From Deltaproteobacteria bacterium (GTDB taxonomy: Bacteria; Desulfobacterota; Syntrophia; Syntrophales; UBA5619): a stretch of DNA of 62,640 bases. Every line of letters starts with the position of its first letter. The first letter of the stretch is position 1. Below are positions 17,205 through 26,729 of the stretch, one piece after another. The notes beneath the pieces were generated by a model. The model worked only from the letters and a program-made list of their open reading frames with translations. It was not told the origin of the DNA and searched no databases. The position numbers and the translations under genes were made by a program. Location: the NCBI GenBank assembly GCA_021372695.1, contig JAJFTY010000185.1:1-62640 (forward strand), in the 5' to 3' direction.

Positions 17205-18422
17205 TCATGGGGCCAGACGGCAGACCTGTGCAAGACGGCGGCCGTATCCATAGCTTCCTTTGAGCAGCGATCCCGCACAGGCCGAGACGTCCTGCTTGCC
17301 TGCGATCAAACTGCTGTAGAATCCCTCGTTTCTCACCTCTCCGAGGAAGATGAGTCCCTTGAGGATCCCCCGATCCACGACGATTTTCCGGTAGAAGTCG
17401 TCGCCTGCTGCCGTCCGGATATCGCAGCCCGTCTCCGTGCGGCCCGCGCCTGCCGTAAAGATCGAGATGCCGAATACCCGCAGGATGTTCCGCGCGAAGC
17501 TGCCGGGATAGATTGCCGGAACTCCGGCCATGTTCAGGGCCGCGACGCGCCCCTGCTCCACGGCCACGGGCCAGAGGGCATTGATGCGCATCCCGCCGGA
17601 GACGATGTCCCGGCTCTGGGCGGCATCGCCTGCCGCATAGACTCCCGGGAGGTTCGTCTCCTGTTTCTCATTGACCTCGATCCCCTGAGCGGCTGCGATG
17701 CCGCTTCCGGCCAAAAAGGGGATATCCGGCTTGACCCCCTTTCCGAAGATGACCAGGTCGCACTCCCGGGTTGCGCCGGAACGCAGAGCCACCGTGCCGT
17801 CCTCCCTGATCCCCACGATCTCTTCCCCGGTCAGGATCTCGATGCCCTTTTCCCGCAGCTTTCCGGCGAGCCACCCCGCAGCAGGCGGATCGAGCATGGT
17901 GGAGAAGATGTTCGCGGAGGTGACGATGAAGGTGATCGACATCCCCATCTCCCGGAGGGCGTCACCGGTTTCCATACTGACCGGTCCCGCTCCGGCAATG
18001 ATGATACGTCTCGCACCGGCTTTCATGCACGCCTGGATTCCGACGATATCGGGAAGATGACGAACGGTGAAGACAAAAGGGAGGTTTCCTCCAGGTATCT
18101 TCGGCTTTTCCGGTGTGGCGCCGCTGGCGATCAGGAGGCGGTCGAAGTAAAAATTCTTTCCAGAAGCCGTTTCCACCGTGCGGCTCTCTCCATGGATCCG
18201 TACAGCCTCCTCTCCCGACAGAAGGGACACGCCCGGCGGCGGGGTGAGGAAGAGATCCTTCTCCGCGAACTTTCCGGCGAGAACGTAAGGCAGGGCCATC
18301 CGGGCATAGGGGCTGACCGTTTCCCGGGAGAGGATCGTGATGCGACTCGCAGGGTCCGTCCGCCTGAGTGTTGTCGCGGCGCTGAGCGACGCCGCTCCGG
18401 CCCCGATGATGAGATAATTCAT
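17205..18422 (-). CDS. FAD-dependent pyridine nucleotide oxidoreductase of the AOR operon
   Basis: A 405-residue flavoprotein of the NADH-oxidase/rubredoxin-reductase-like group. The FAD site is LIIGAGAASLSAATTLRR at the N terminus, the NAD(P) dinucleotide fold IIIAGAGPVSMETG is near 142-155, and the second FAD motif VYAAGDAAQ is near 275. The C-terminal part has the usual dimerisation-domain pattern (NILRVFGISIF). It sits between the AOR gene and moaD and likely shuttles electrons between AOR (through the 4Fe-4S protein) and NAD(H); that role is inferred from the operon. GGAGATCAATC before the ATG fits a ribosome site. Confidence 0.87.
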   Translation of the reverse strand: MNYLIIGAGAASLSAATTLRRTDPASRITILSRETVSPYARMALPYVLAGKFAEKDLFLTPPPGVSLLSGEEAVRIHGESRTVETASGKNFYFDRLLIASGATPEKPKIPGGNLPFVFTVRHLPDIVGIQACMKAGARRIIIAGAGPVSMETGDALREMGMSITFIVTSANIFSTMLDPPAAGWLAGKLREKGIEILTGEEIVGIREDGTVALRSGATRECDLVIFGKGVKPDIPFLAGSGIAAAQGIEVNEKQETNLPGVYAAGDAAQSRDIVSGGMRINALWPVAVEQGRVAALNMAGVPAIYPGSFARNILRVFGISIFTAGAGRTETGCDIRTAAGDDFYRKIVVDRGILKGLIFLGEVRNEGFYSSLIAGKQDVSACAGSLLKGSYGYGRRLAQVCRLAP

Positions 18423-18492
18423 GATTGATCTCCGATCCGCCTCTCACCCCGGACTTTTTGGGGCCCGGGGCGAGAGGGTCACGAATATTGTT

Positions 18493-20295
18493 TCAGAGTC
18501 CCAGTTGCGCTTTCTTCCCGGTCGTGGGAACGCCTTCGGCGTCCCACCCGCGGAGGTCATAGTACTCGGGGAGCATCTGGGAGAGCTTGCTCACCTCGCC
18601 CTTGCAGGGTCCGGCCGGCATCGGATCCTCCAGCAGCCGCGGAGGCAGGGTATCGTCCTTGGCCGACAGGCCCGAGGCCAGGTTGAAGAGGCGCTCCAGA
18701 TTCCAGATCCGGTCTCCCACTTTCATGAACTCTTCCGTGCTGTAAGGGACGCCCGTTGCCGCGGAGAGAAGCGCCGCCAGCTCATCGGCGCCGATTCCGA
18801 AGGTGGAGAAGAGGCAGGCTCCGGTCGAATCCAGCGCCGCCGTCAGGTTCTGGAATGTGATCGTCCACTGCGCTTTGCCTTCGGTGGTCAGGTTGTCGAT
18901 CTTGACAGGATTGCCGAGGATCTCGACGGCGGTCATATAACCGCGGACGTGACACCCCCCTCTGTTGCTGGTGGCGTAGTTCAGTCCGATTCCCTGGAGG
19001 ACGCGTGGGTCATAGGCGGGCATCTCCTGCTTCTTGGCCGTCATGGAATACTCGGGATGGCCGTACCCCTCCGCCAGCCGGTAGCTCCCCAAGCCAAGCT
19101 TCTTCCCGAAACCCTCGCCGACGCCGGTCAGCCGGACCATCTCGACCATCGCCTCGGCATCGCCGAAGTTCAGCGCCATGCCGCCCGTGTCCTTCTTCGT
19201 GATGATCCCTTTGTCGAAGAGATCCATCGCGCAGGCAACCGTCGCCCCCATGGTGATCCCGTCCATGCCGTACTCGTTGCAGATGTAATTGGCTTTCGTC
19301 ACGGCGTCCAGGTCGTCCACGCCGCAGTCCGGCCCGAACGACCAGGCGGTTTCGTACTCGGGACCCTCGCCCATCCCGGCGTACTTGGGATTGGTCACCC
19401 GCGTGGCCCGCCCGCAGCTGATGATGCAGGAAAAACAGCCCCGTGGCCGGGTCAGGATCTTTTTCGTCAGGGATTCGCCGCCGACGTTGTCTGCCGTGGG
19501 GAAGACCCCCTCCCGGAAGTTCCGGGTCGGCAGGCCGCCGCTTTCGTTCAGGATGTTGATCAGGACGTCGGTGCCGAACTTCTTCAGCCCGCCGCCGCCC
19601 ACCGGATGGTTCCGGATCATGTCGCGCGCCTTCAGCATCGCCGTGCGGAAGGCGTCCGCATCGGCCACGCGGACCGCCCCGGTTCCCCGGACTGCGACCG
19701 CCTTGAGGTTCTTCGATCCCATCACGGCGCCGACGCCCGTTCGTCCCGCCGCCCGGCCGAATTCGTTCATGATATTGGCGAACAGAACCAGCCTTTCCCC
19801 GGCCGGTCCGATGCAGGCGACCGATGCTTCCTCATCCGTTGCGGCGCGGACCGCCTCGGTCGTCTCGGGGACGGTCTTTCCCCAGATCTCCCCGGCGTCG
19901 CGGATTTCCACCGCGGCGTCGTTGATCCAGAGATAAACAGGCTTTTCGGCCTTCCCTTCGAAGATGACCAGGTCGTAGCCCGCGTATTTGAGCATCGGTC
20001 CGAATACCCCGCCCGAACTGGAGGCGGCGATCGTTCCGCCCAGCGGCCCCTTGGTCACCACGTTGAAGTGGCCCGCCGAGGGGGCGTTCGTCCCCGAAAG
20101 GGGGCCTGAGGCGAAGATCAACTTGTTGTCTGCGCTCAGGGGATCGATTTTCGGGCTGATCTCGTCGCAGAGGATGCGGCTGCCCAGACCCCGGGCGCCG
20201 ATGTACGCTTTGGCCAGCGAGGGGTCAAGCGCTTCCTTCTTGATGGACCCGTCGGTCAGATTGACCCGCAATATCGTGCCTATCCATCCGTACAT
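18493..20295 (-). CDS. aor: Tungsten-containing aldehyde:ferredoxin oxidoreductase
   Basis: A 600-residue AOR family enzyme that oxidises aldehydes to acids, or reduces acids, with ferredoxin-like electron carriers. The N terminus ([17 protein letters not shown]) and the block [20 protein letters not shown] (about 180-199) are typical. The 4Fe-4S ligands are Cys 287, 290 and 294 in CFSCIISC, with a fourth Cys near the C-terminal third (GACLFSTFG). Two pterins and tungsten (or molybdenum) would be bound. The length is normal. GAGGTGAGGTGAC precedes the ATG, and only one base separates it from the upstream Fe-S gene. The in vivo substrate is unknown. Likely cytoplasmic. Confidence 0.95.
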   Translation of the reverse strand: MYGWIGTILRVNLTDGSIKKEALDPSLAKAYIGARGLGSRILCDEISPKIDPLSADNKLIFASGPLSGTNAPSAGHFNVVTKGPLGGTIAASSSGGVFGPMLKYAGYDLVIFEGKAEKPVYLWINDAAVEIRDAGEIWGKTVPETTEAVRAATDEEASVACIGPAGERLVLFANIMNEFGRAAGRTGVGAVMGSKNLKAVAVRGTGAVRVADADAFRTAMLKARDMIRNHPVGGGGLKKFGTDVLINILNESGGLPTRNFREGVFPTADNVGGESLTKKILTRPRGCFSCIISCGRATRVTNPKYAGMGEGPEYETAWSFGPDCGVDDLDAVTKANYICNEYGMDGITMGATVACAMDLFDKGIITKKDTGGMALNFGDAEAMVEMVRLTGVGEGFGKKLGLGSYRLAEGYGHPEYSMTAKKQEMPAYDPRVLQGIGLNYATSNRGGCHVRGYMTAVEILGNPVKIDNLTTEGKAQWTITFQNLTAALDSTGACLFSTFGIGADELAALLSAATGVPYSTEEFMKVGDRIWNLERLFNLASGLSAKDDTLPPRLLEDPMPAGPCKGEVSKLSQMLPEYYDLRGWDAEGVPTTGKKAQLGL

Positions 20296-20296
20296 G

Positions 20297-20776
20297 TCAC
20301 CTCACCTCCTCAAAAGTCTTCTTGAAGCCGGCGGCGGTGGCCCGTTTTCGAGCGCGGGCGCCATCGGTTTCATCGGTGTATTCGAGGGCGGCCGTGGGGC
20401 AGAAGGCCACGCACTGCGGATCGCCGTCGCAAAGATCGCATTTGATCACCCGGTGTTTCTGCGTTTCGTAAACGACCGCCCCGAAAGGGCAGGCCACGGT
20501 GCACATCCGGCAGCCGATGCACTTTGTCTCGTCCCAAGCGACCCGGCCGGCAACCGGTTCGTCGTGCATGGCGGCGGTGGGGCACGCTGCGACGCAGGGT
20601 GCGTTTTCGCATTGCTGGCAGACGGTCGGCATGGAAAATCCCTCCACCTCCCAGGAAGAAACCGTGATCCGGGAAGTGTGGGGCCGAAACTCGCCGTCAT
20701 GATGGAAAGAGCACGACAGGGCGCAGTTGTGGCAGCCGGTGCAGCGGTCCGGATAAATCATCAACATTTTGGTCAT
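20297..20776 (-). CDS. 4Fe-4S dicluster electron-transfer subunit of AOR
   Basis: A 159-residue ferredoxin-like protein with sixteen Cys in four groups: [37 protein letters not shown] and [15 protein letters not shown], enough for four 4Fe-4S clusters as in HycB/DmsB-type subunits. It is the first gene of the AOR operon and would carry electrons between AOR and the FAD subunit. No signal peptide, so cytoplasmic. GGAGAACCGCC precedes the ATG. The operon promoter lies about 300 bp upstream, with a structured leader in between. Confidence 0.92.
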   Translation of the reverse strand: MTKMLMIYPDRCTGCHNCALSCSFHHDGEFRPHTSRITVSSWEVEGFSMPTVCQQCENAPCVAACPTAAMHDEPVAGRVAWDETKCIGCRMCTVACPFGAVVYETQKHRVIKCDLCDGDPQCVAFCPTAALEYTDETDGARARKRATAAGFKKTFEEVR

Positions 20777-20831
20777 GGCGGTTCTCCTTTGCTCGTCAAG
20801 AGTTTCCCAATCATTTCGTCAAAATCATCTT

Positions 20832-20920
20832 GGATTCGGGGAGACCACCTCCTTTCCCGGATGGCATCCCCGGCGGCCAGGGTCCATGGTTGCGGCTCTG
20901 TGGGAATGGTGGAAGTGGTC
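20832..20920 (-). ncRNA. Candidate Moco/Tuco riboswitch in the AOR leader
   Basis: The leader RNA of the AOR operon (minus strand) contains CGGGAAAGGAGG, TGGTCTCCCCG (20837-20860) preceded by a GC-rich segment, GGCCGCCGGGGATGCC, that can pair upstream. The GGGAAAGG...TCTCCC arrangement recalls the end of the Moco RNA motif (Rfam MOCO_RNA_motif, RF01055), which senses molybdenum or tungsten cofactor and is often found before such genes in deltaproteobacteria. The match was made from memory of the motif and not by a covariance search. The leader of about 270 nt and the downstream tungsten enzyme support the idea. Confidence 0.5.
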
Positions 20921-21053
20921 GAGATTTATGTCAGATAAGGCATAGATGCGGATCGGGGGATGACGTCTTCTGAAGGGAAAGGTCGCGGTCTTGCGAAGAA
21001 GGCGTCTCACATCACACCCCCGATTGGGGAGAACGATCTTTGAGATGGTTTGA

Positions 21054-21082
21054 ACTTTAGGTCCGGACGCATCTATTGTCAA
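21054..21082 (-). promoter_or_regulatory. Sigma-70 type promoter of the AOR operon
   Basis: On the minus strand a perfect TTGACA (21077-21082) is followed after 17 bp by TAAAGT (21054-21059). Transcription would start near 21047 and give a leader of about 270 nt before the Fe-S gene. Confidence 0.6.
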
Positions 21083-21234
21083 AGGTTTTTTTGCGGCCTT
21101 CGTTTTCATCGGCAGGCTTCGCACACCGTCTGAGGTCCGCCCATTGGCGGCCAGTTCGCAATCGCAATCGTTCCGATATGATGGTATTGTAGCGGCGCCG
21201 CGGCAAAAGGCTGATTGATCGATTGGAGTGAGAG

Positions 21235-21870
21235 ATGGGCATGATGCTGAAAAGAAGAAAGCTCCGGGGCTCCGTTGTACTGGCGGTCGTGGCCGCGGTT
21301 ACCATGATGGCCTGCTCTTCCGGCGCCCGGTTGCCCCCTCTTGCCGCGGACGCTGTCATCCTCGCCTTCGGCGACAGTCTGACCTTCGGAACCGGGGCTT
21401 CGCCTGCGGAGAGCTACCCGGCAGTCCTGGAACGCCTGGTCGGCCGACGGGTGGTGAACGCCGGAATTCCGGGAGAAACGTCCGACCAGGGTTTGTCGCG
21501 GCTCCCTGCCGTGCTGGACAAAGAAAGACCCGCTCTCCTGATTCTCTGCCACGGGGGGAATGATCTGCTCCGCCGCATGAACCGGCAGCAAACCGCCGAT
21601 CATCTGAGGACGATGATTCGATTGGCCCGCGACAGGAAAGTCGACGTCGTGATTCTCGCGGTGCCGTCTCCGGCCCTCTCCCTTTCGCCGCCCTCCTTCT
21701 ACCGGGAGATTGCAGAGGAGATGAAAGTTCCTTTCGAAGGGGACGCGCTGGCCCGGGTGCTGGCGGATGGTTCTCTCAAGTCCGACACCATCCATCCGAA
21801 CGCCGCAGGATACCGTGAACTGGCCGGGGCGGTTGCGGCCCTTCTCCAGAAGAGCGGCGCGGTGGAGTAG
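21235..21870 (+). CDS. GDSL-family lipase/esterase (TesA-like), lipoprotein leader
   Basis: A 211-residue SGNH hydrolase. The N-terminal hydrophobic leader ends in VTMMACSS, so it is probably a lipoprotein. Block I is AFGDSLTFGTGA with the catalytic Ser, block II includes NAGIPGETS, block III is HGGNDLL, and block V is SDTIHPNAAGY with the catalytic Asp and His. Such enzymes hydrolyse thioesters or esters (TesA, arylesterase) in the periplasm or at the envelope. GGAGTGAGAG precedes the ATG. The gene diverges from the AOR operon and runs toward the HDOD regulator 114 bp downstream. Confidence 0.9.
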   Translation: MGMMLKRRKLRGSVVLAVVAAVTMMACSSGARLPPLAADAVILAFGDSLTFGTGASPAESYPAVLERLVGRRVVNAGIPGETSDQGLSRLPAVLDKERPALLILCHGGNDLLRRMNRQQTADHLRTMIRLARDRKVDVVILAVPSPALSLSPPSFYREIAEEMKVPFEGDALARVLADGSLKSDTIHPNAAGYRELAGAVAALLQKSGAVE

Positions 21871-21984
21871 GGCAGGGAGGGCAAATGCCGGCGACCCGGC
21901 CGTCAAAGTTGCTGTGCTTCATGCGGGCATATGATAAGATGCGTCCCTCCGATGGCGGAGAGGAAGAAGCATGTCGAGGTCCAG

Positions 21985-23610
21985 ATGAGCCCGGATGAGC
22001 GGACAGAAAAAAGAACGGTGGGCGAGAAGCACAGCACGGTTGAATTCCTCATGCGGCGGATGCGCCACAAAGGCGATCTTCCTGCCTTCTCGGAACATAT
22101 CGTCGAAATCAATAGCAAACTCTCCTCCCTGACGGCGATCACCTTTTCATCCGCAGGAGATCTGGCAAAGATCATCCTCAAGGACTATTCTCTGACCAAC
22201 AAGCTTCTCAAGGTCGTGAACTCAGCCCTTTACGTTACGCTATCGGGCAAGGTGGCGACCGTCTCCAAGGCGGTGCTTCTGCTGGGTTTCGAAAAGATCC
22301 GCATGATAGCAGCCACGCTCCTGATTTTCGAACACCTCCAGGGCAAGGCACAGGCAAAGGAGTTGAAGGAGATCGCGATCAGCTCATGCATGAGCGGTCT
22401 GATCGCGATGGATGTCGCCGACAATATGAAACTGGGCGAAAAGGAAGAAGTTTTCATCTGCGCCATGCTTCACAGTCTGGGGAAGATGCTCGCCATCTGC
22501 TATCTGCCGGACGAGCATGAGGAGATCAAGCGGCGAATAGCGCAGAAAGAGCTCGATGAAGCCCAGGCATCCCGGTCCGTGATGGGGGTCTCATACATCG
22601 ACCTGGGAATGGCCATCTCGCGATCCTGGAATTTTCCCGACAAGATTGTCCGGAGCATGGAGGCCCCGCCGGCCGGCGTGATCGCGCAGCCGAGAACGGA
22701 AAATGAGGTCTTGAGAAACCTCTCCTACTATTCCAACGACTTATTCAATTGTTTCGTGAATACGCAGGATGACGGCCGCACGGCCGCCCTGTCCGATATA
22801 GCGATTCGTTACCAGAACAGCATTCCCCTGCCGGTGGAGCAGATGGAGTCCGTCATCGCGTCGTCCGTGACCAGGATCGATGCCTACTCCGATATCATCG
22901 GTGCCGATCGGAAAAGCAGCGTCGTATTGAGAGATCTGAAGCAGCGCCTGCAGGGCAGACCTCAGCAAGACAGTCGTCCGGAGAGTTCCGGCAGGATCGC
23001 GGATGAAGGTAACCCTGCGGGGAGCCGCGAGTTGCGGACCTCTCCGGCCGCACCCGATCCCGCCGCGTCACTGCCGCCGGATGCGTCCCGGGAGCGTCAC
23101 ACCGGCATCCTGGCCGACGGCCTTCGAGAGATGGCCGATGTGATGGCCGGCGAATACACCCTGAGCGATGTCATCTACATGATTCTCGAGACGATGTATC
23201 GAGGTTTTGAATTCCACCGTGTCATTTTCTGTCTGATGGACAAGGCGAAAACAAAGATGACGGCCCGTTTCGGTCTCGGTGAGAATGCGGATGAGATCGT
23301 CAAACGATTCCAGTTCATGACCGGGCAGAGCAACGACATCTTCAATGTCGGAATCTCCCAAGCCAAAGGGCTCGTCATCGATGATGCAGCCGCCCCCAAT
23401 ATTTTCCGTAATATTCCCGATTGGTACCAGAAGATCATTGCGGCTCCTTCATTCCTGATCTTCCCCCTGACGGTCAACAGGGGATGCATCGGCATGTTCT
23501 ATGCGGACAGGAAGGAGAAGGGCCGTCTGTTGACGGAGGAACAGCTGGAATATCTGGATAAGCTTCGCAACCTGGCGATCGATGCCATACTCAAGAAACA
23601 CCGACCATAG
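21985..23610 (+). CDS. HDOD-domain protein with C-terminal GAF domain
   Basis: A signalling protein of about 541 residues. The HDOD domain, at about residues 20-220, shows LPAFSEHIVEINSKL, ILKDYSLTNKLLKVVNSALY and GKMLAICYLPDE. A low-complexity linker rich in Pro, Ser and Arg (about 320-370) is followed by a GAF-like domain (from MADVMAGEYTLSDVIYMIL) with FLIFPLTVNRGCIGMFYADR. HDOD proteins act in stress and motility signalling; the ligand is unknown. The frame opens at 21931; the ATG at 21985 is preferred because GAGG lies 6 nt before it. Confidence 0.82.
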   Translation: MSPDERTEKRTVGEKHSTVEFLMRRMRHKGDLPAFSEHIVEINSKLSSLTAITFSSAGDLAKIILKDYSLTNKLLKVVNSALYVTLSGKVATVSKAVLLLGFEKIRMIAATLLIFEHLQGKAQAKELKEIAISSCMSGLIAMDVADNMKLGEKEEVFICAMLHSLGKMLAICYLPDEHEEIKRRIAQKELDEAQASRSVMGVSYIDLGMAISRSWNFPDKIVRSMEAPPAGVIAQPRTENEVLRNLSYYSNDLFNCFVNTQDDGRTAALSDIAIRYQNSIPLPVEQMESVIASSVTRIDAYSDIIGADRKSSVVLRDLKQRLQGRPQQDSRPESSGRIADEGNPAGSRELRTSPAAPDPAASLPPDASRERHTGILADGLREMADVMAGEYTLSDVIYMILETMYRGFEFHRVIFCLMDKAKTKMTARFGLGENADEIVKRFQFMTGQSNDIFNVGISQAKGLVIDDAAAPNIFRNIPDWYQKIIAAPSFLIFPLTVNRGCIGMFYADRKEKGRLLTEEQLEYLDKLRNLAIDAILKKHRP

Positions 23611-23809
23611 GTGACCTCCTGGCGGCAAAACCGGAAACGTTGACTGTCCCGCGTGCGACGGGTTTCAACGGATTTTCCTCCCGGAAGAAGATGGACTTTT
23701 TCCGCCGGGGGTGGTATTCCCGCCTCGCTTTTTTCTGGAACGATACAGCATCGGCCGTGCACTTTGGATCGATACGGCATGGATCCAACCTCTCTTACGG
23801 CCTGACGGG

Positions 23810-25108
23810 ATGGAGATGGAGACAAAAAAGCAGTCCGCCTTTTTTTACGGATGGGTCATCGTTGTCGTTGCCATCATCACCAGTATGCTGGTGTATGGGG
23901 TCAGATACTCCTTTTCTATTTTCTTCCCGGAGATCCTGAGCGAGTTTGGCTGGAGCCGAGGGAGCACCGCTCTGATGATGTCCATCAACGTCTTTGTCTA
24001 CGGATTGATGGCGCCCATAGCGGGAGCCCTGAGCAGTACACGTAACCCGAAGATGCTGATGCCGATCGGCGTCGCCATCCTGGCACTGGCCCTGATCGGG
24101 TGTTCCATTGCCCGCGAACTGTGGCATTTCTATCTCTTCTACGGCGTGATGGTTCCCGTGGGAACGGCCCTCTGCGGCTGGCCGATCATCTCCCCTGCGT
24201 TGATGAACTGGTTTTACACCCGAAGGGGGCTTATCATGGGCTTCGGTCAGGCGGGAAGCGGTCTCAGTTTTGCCTACGGTTTGCTGACGCAATATCTGAT
24301 TCTGCATCTGGGCTGGCGTCTGGCCTACGTGGCGCTCGCCGCCATTCTCGTCACGATTCTTCTGCCGTTGCATCGATTCGTCTTCCACCACCACCCGGCG
24401 AGCATGGGTCTGAAAGCCTATGGCAGCGGGGATGTCAAACCCGGAACGGGCGTCGGAACCCGCGTTCCGCCGAGGGACTGGACCGTCCCGGAGATGCTGC
24501 GGACCTACCATCTATGGCTTCTCATCTTCTACTTCTTTCTTTTCTGGGGCATCGCGTGTTTCCTGGTCTTGGCACATCAGATCAAGTACGCGGAAGATGC
24601 AGGGTACACCAGCGTCTTTGCCGTTTCCGTATTTGCACTCTTTGGCGTTTCCATGTTCCTCGGGCAGGTTTCGGGCGTGATTTCCGACCGGATCGGCCGG
24701 GAAAAGGCGATGGCTGCCTCTTCGGCTGCTGCACTGCTCGGCCTGCTTGCCCTGATCGCCGTTCGTGACACTTCCCAGCCGTGGCTCCTCTACGTCTATG
24801 CCATCATGTTCGGCTTTGGAGCCGGCCTGTCGACGGCGATCCTCTTCGCCGGCGCAGCGGACATCTTCAGGGGCAAACACTTCGGCACCGCTTCGGGCAT
24901 GTTGCTGACCGGCATGGGAACTGGCGGGGCCATCGGTCCCTGGCTCGGGGGATATCTCTACGACATCACGGGGAGCTATGATTTCGCCTTTTCCCTGTGC
25001 ATGGCGAGCATCGTCCTGGCCTCCGCCTGCTATTGGTTCGCGGCGCCGCGCAATGCCGGCAGACTGCGCGCCAGACGACTCGACAGCCACGTCGGGGGAT
25101 TCCCTTGA
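23810..25108 (+). CDS. MFS transporter (oxalate/formate antiporter-like)
   Basis: A 432-residue permease with twelve hydrophobic helices. The N terminus FYGWVIVVVAIITSMLVYGV followed by SRGSTALMM is typical of the OFA/monocarboxylate branch of the major facilitator family. SDRIGREKAM is the conserved loop between the two halves, and a hydrophilic linker with HHHPASMG lies in the middle. It likely moves an organic anion; the substrate is not predictable. The ATG at 23810 is chosen because the frame upstream has no helix or homologous residues; 23816 is also possible. Inner membrane. Confidence 0.88.
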   Translation: MEMETKKQSAFFYGWVIVVVAIITSMLVYGVRYSFSIFFPEILSEFGWSRGSTALMMSINVFVYGLMAPIAGALSSTRNPKMLMPIGVAILALALIGCSIARELWHFYLFYGVMVPVGTALCGWPIISPALMNWFYTRRGLIMGFGQAGSGLSFAYGLLTQYLILHLGWRLAYVALAAILVTILLPLHRFVFHHHPASMGLKAYGSGDVKPGTGVGTRVPPRDWTVPEMLRTYHLWLLIFYFFLFWGIACFLVLAHQIKYAEDAGYTSVFAVSVFALFGVSMFLGQVSGVISDRIGREKAMAASSAAALLGLLALIAVRDTSQPWLLYVYAIMFGFGAGLSTAILFAGAADIFRGKHFGTASGMLLTGMGTGGAIGPWLGGYLYDITGSYDFAFSLCMASIVLASACYWFAAPRNAGRLRARRLDSHVGGFP

Positions 25109-25158
25109 AACCGCTCCGCCGTTCTCCCGGACAGGGCCTTCGAAGTGGCGATGGGTCA

Positions 25159-25185
25159 TTGTAATCTGCGGATATTTTCTATAAT
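25159..25185 (+). promoter_or_regulatory. Candidate promoter of the TAXI gene
   Basis: A perfect TATAAT at 25180-25185 has TTGTAA at 25159-25164, 15 bp upstream. Transcription would start near 25192, about 78 nt before the ATG at 25270. Confidence 0.4.
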
Positions 25186-25269
25186 ATCGCACCTGAATCG
25201 TCCGGGATCCCGGACGAGCCGATCGGGGCAGTCGCCGGAAACCGACACACACGGTAGGAAGAGCGGACG

Positions 25270-26658
25270 ATGAAAGCAGGCGGCAGCAGCGGACTTGACA
25301 GAGGTGGACTGACGGCCGCGGAAAATTCCCGGTTCGGCATCGGCAGACTGCAGGTGATCTTCGCCGAGACTTTCGGCCTGGGGCCGGGCGCCACGCTCAC
25401 CGCCATCATTTTTACCGCCATCGTCGTCATCAGCGCCGCTTTCTGGTTCTTTTACTCTGCACCACCCGATACGATCATCATCACGAGCGGCGACGCGGGA
25501 AGCCTCTTCCAGAGGAATGCCGAAAGATACGCCAAGATCCTTGCCCGCAAAGGGGTCAAACTCAAAATCCTCACCTCCGAAGGATCGCTGGAAAACCTGA
25601 AACGGTTGGAGGATCCGAAGTTTCGTGTCGACATTGGATTTGTCCAGGCCGGCGTGGCCAGGGGGCGGGACATCGATAGCCTGGTTTCCCTGGGCAGCAT
25701 CTCCTATGAGCCCCTCTACCTCTTCTGTCACGCCGATCAACCGTTCAATCTCCTTTCCCAGTTCAGCGGCAGGCGGTTGGCTATCGGTGAAGTGGGCACG
25801 GGAACCAATGTGCTGGCGCTCGAACTGCTTGCCCTGAACGGCATCAAGCCCGGGGGCGCGACCACTCTTCTGGAAATCGACGACGAAGAGGCCGAAAAGG
25901 CCCTCCTGGAGGGGAAGATCGACGGGGCGTTCATGATGGGCGACTCCGCATCCTCCAAAACGATGCGCGATCTGCTAAAGCACCCGCGGATCGAGGCCTT
26001 CCATTTTTCCCAGGCCGACGCCTACGCGCGCCGCATCCGGTATCTGAGCAAGCTGGTGCTGCTGGAAGGATCGATCGATTTCGGTCACAATGTTCCCGAT
26101 CACAATATCAATCTGCTCAGCCCCGCCGTTGAATTGATTGCGCGGAAGGGTCTGCATCCCGCGCTTTCCGATCTGCTCCTGGAGGCGGCGACGGAGGTGC
26201 ATGGTCGTGCCGGCAGATATCAGCGCCAGGGCGAATTTCCCGCTGCGATCGAGCACGAATACCCCATCAGCCCGGATGCACAACGCTTTTACAAGTCGGG
26301 CAAGAGTTTCCTTTACCGCTATTTGCCGTTTTGGATGGCAAGCCGCCTGAATCGCATTCTGGTGGTCATCGTGCCGATGATCCTGGTTTTGATTCCCGGG
26401 CTCAAGAGCATACCCGTGATCTTTCGCTGGCGAATGCGCCTGCGCATCTTGCGCTGGTACCGTGCCTTGCTCGTCCTGGAAAGCAACCTGGGCCTGAATG
26501 CGGCCTCCGATACGCGGGAGGAACTTCTCGGCAGGCTCGATCGGATCGAACAGGCCGTCAACCACATGAAAGTCCCGGCCTCTTTCGCCGATCAATTCTA
26601 TTCCCTGCGCAGCCACATCGCCATCGTGCGCACCCGGTTAATCAGCGGCACATATTGA
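25270..26658 (+). CDS. Membrane-tethered TAXI-family solute-binding protein
   Basis: A 462-residue protein. A membrane helix at about residues 42-62 leads into a TAXI/TRAP-type binding domain: IITSGDAGSLFQRNAERYAKIL, then VDIGFVQAGVARG, GRRLAIGEVGTGTNVLALELL and GKIDGAFMMGDS. A second hydrophobic segment at about 358-376 (ILVVIVPMILVLIPGL) and a basic C-terminal domain of about 75 residues follow. Normal TAXI proteins are free periplasmic partners of TRAP permeases; here the protein is anchored twice and no permease gene is adjacent. It may act as a sensor or belong to a transporter elsewhere. AGGAAGAGCGGACG precedes the ATG. Confidence 0.8.
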   Translation: MKAGGSSGLDRGGLTAAENSRFGIGRLQVIFAETFGLGPGATLTAIIFTAIVVISAAFWFFYSAPPDTIIITSGDAGSLFQRNAERYAKILARKGVKLKILTSEGSLENLKRLEDPKFRVDIGFVQAGVARGRDIDSLVSLGSISYEPLYLFCHADQPFNLLSQFSGRRLAIGEVGTGTNVLALELLALNGIKPGGATTLLEIDDEEAEKALLEGKIDGAFMMGDSASSKTMRDLLKHPRIEAFHFSQADAYARRIRYLSKLVLLEGSIDFGHNVPDHNINLLSPAVELIARKGLHPALSDLLLEAATEVHGRAGRYQRQGEFPAAIEHEYPISPDAQRFYKSGKSFLYRYLPFWMASRLNRILVVIVPMILVLIPGLKSIPVIFRWRMRLRILRWYRALLVLESNLGLNAASDTREELLGRLDRIEQAVNHMKVPASFADQFYSLRSHIAIVRTRLISGTY

Positions 26659-26729
26659 GGGCGAACATATGACGGATCAGCACTCCCGCCCGACCCGCAC
26701 AATGTCAGAACAATCCAAGGAGCGAAGCC

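Larger units (their letters stand above)
20777..21234. other. 458-bp divergent intergenic region with AOR leader
   Basis: This separates the AOR operon (leftward) from a GDSL esterase gene (rightward). It holds the AOR promoter and a riboswitch-like leader, listed separately. On the rightward side only a GGAGTGAG ribosome site is clear. No gene is supported. Confidence 0.55.

Noticed and set aside
18421..20109. 562-residue plus-strand frame
   Set aside because: It is antisense to the AOR gene and has no protein-like pattern.
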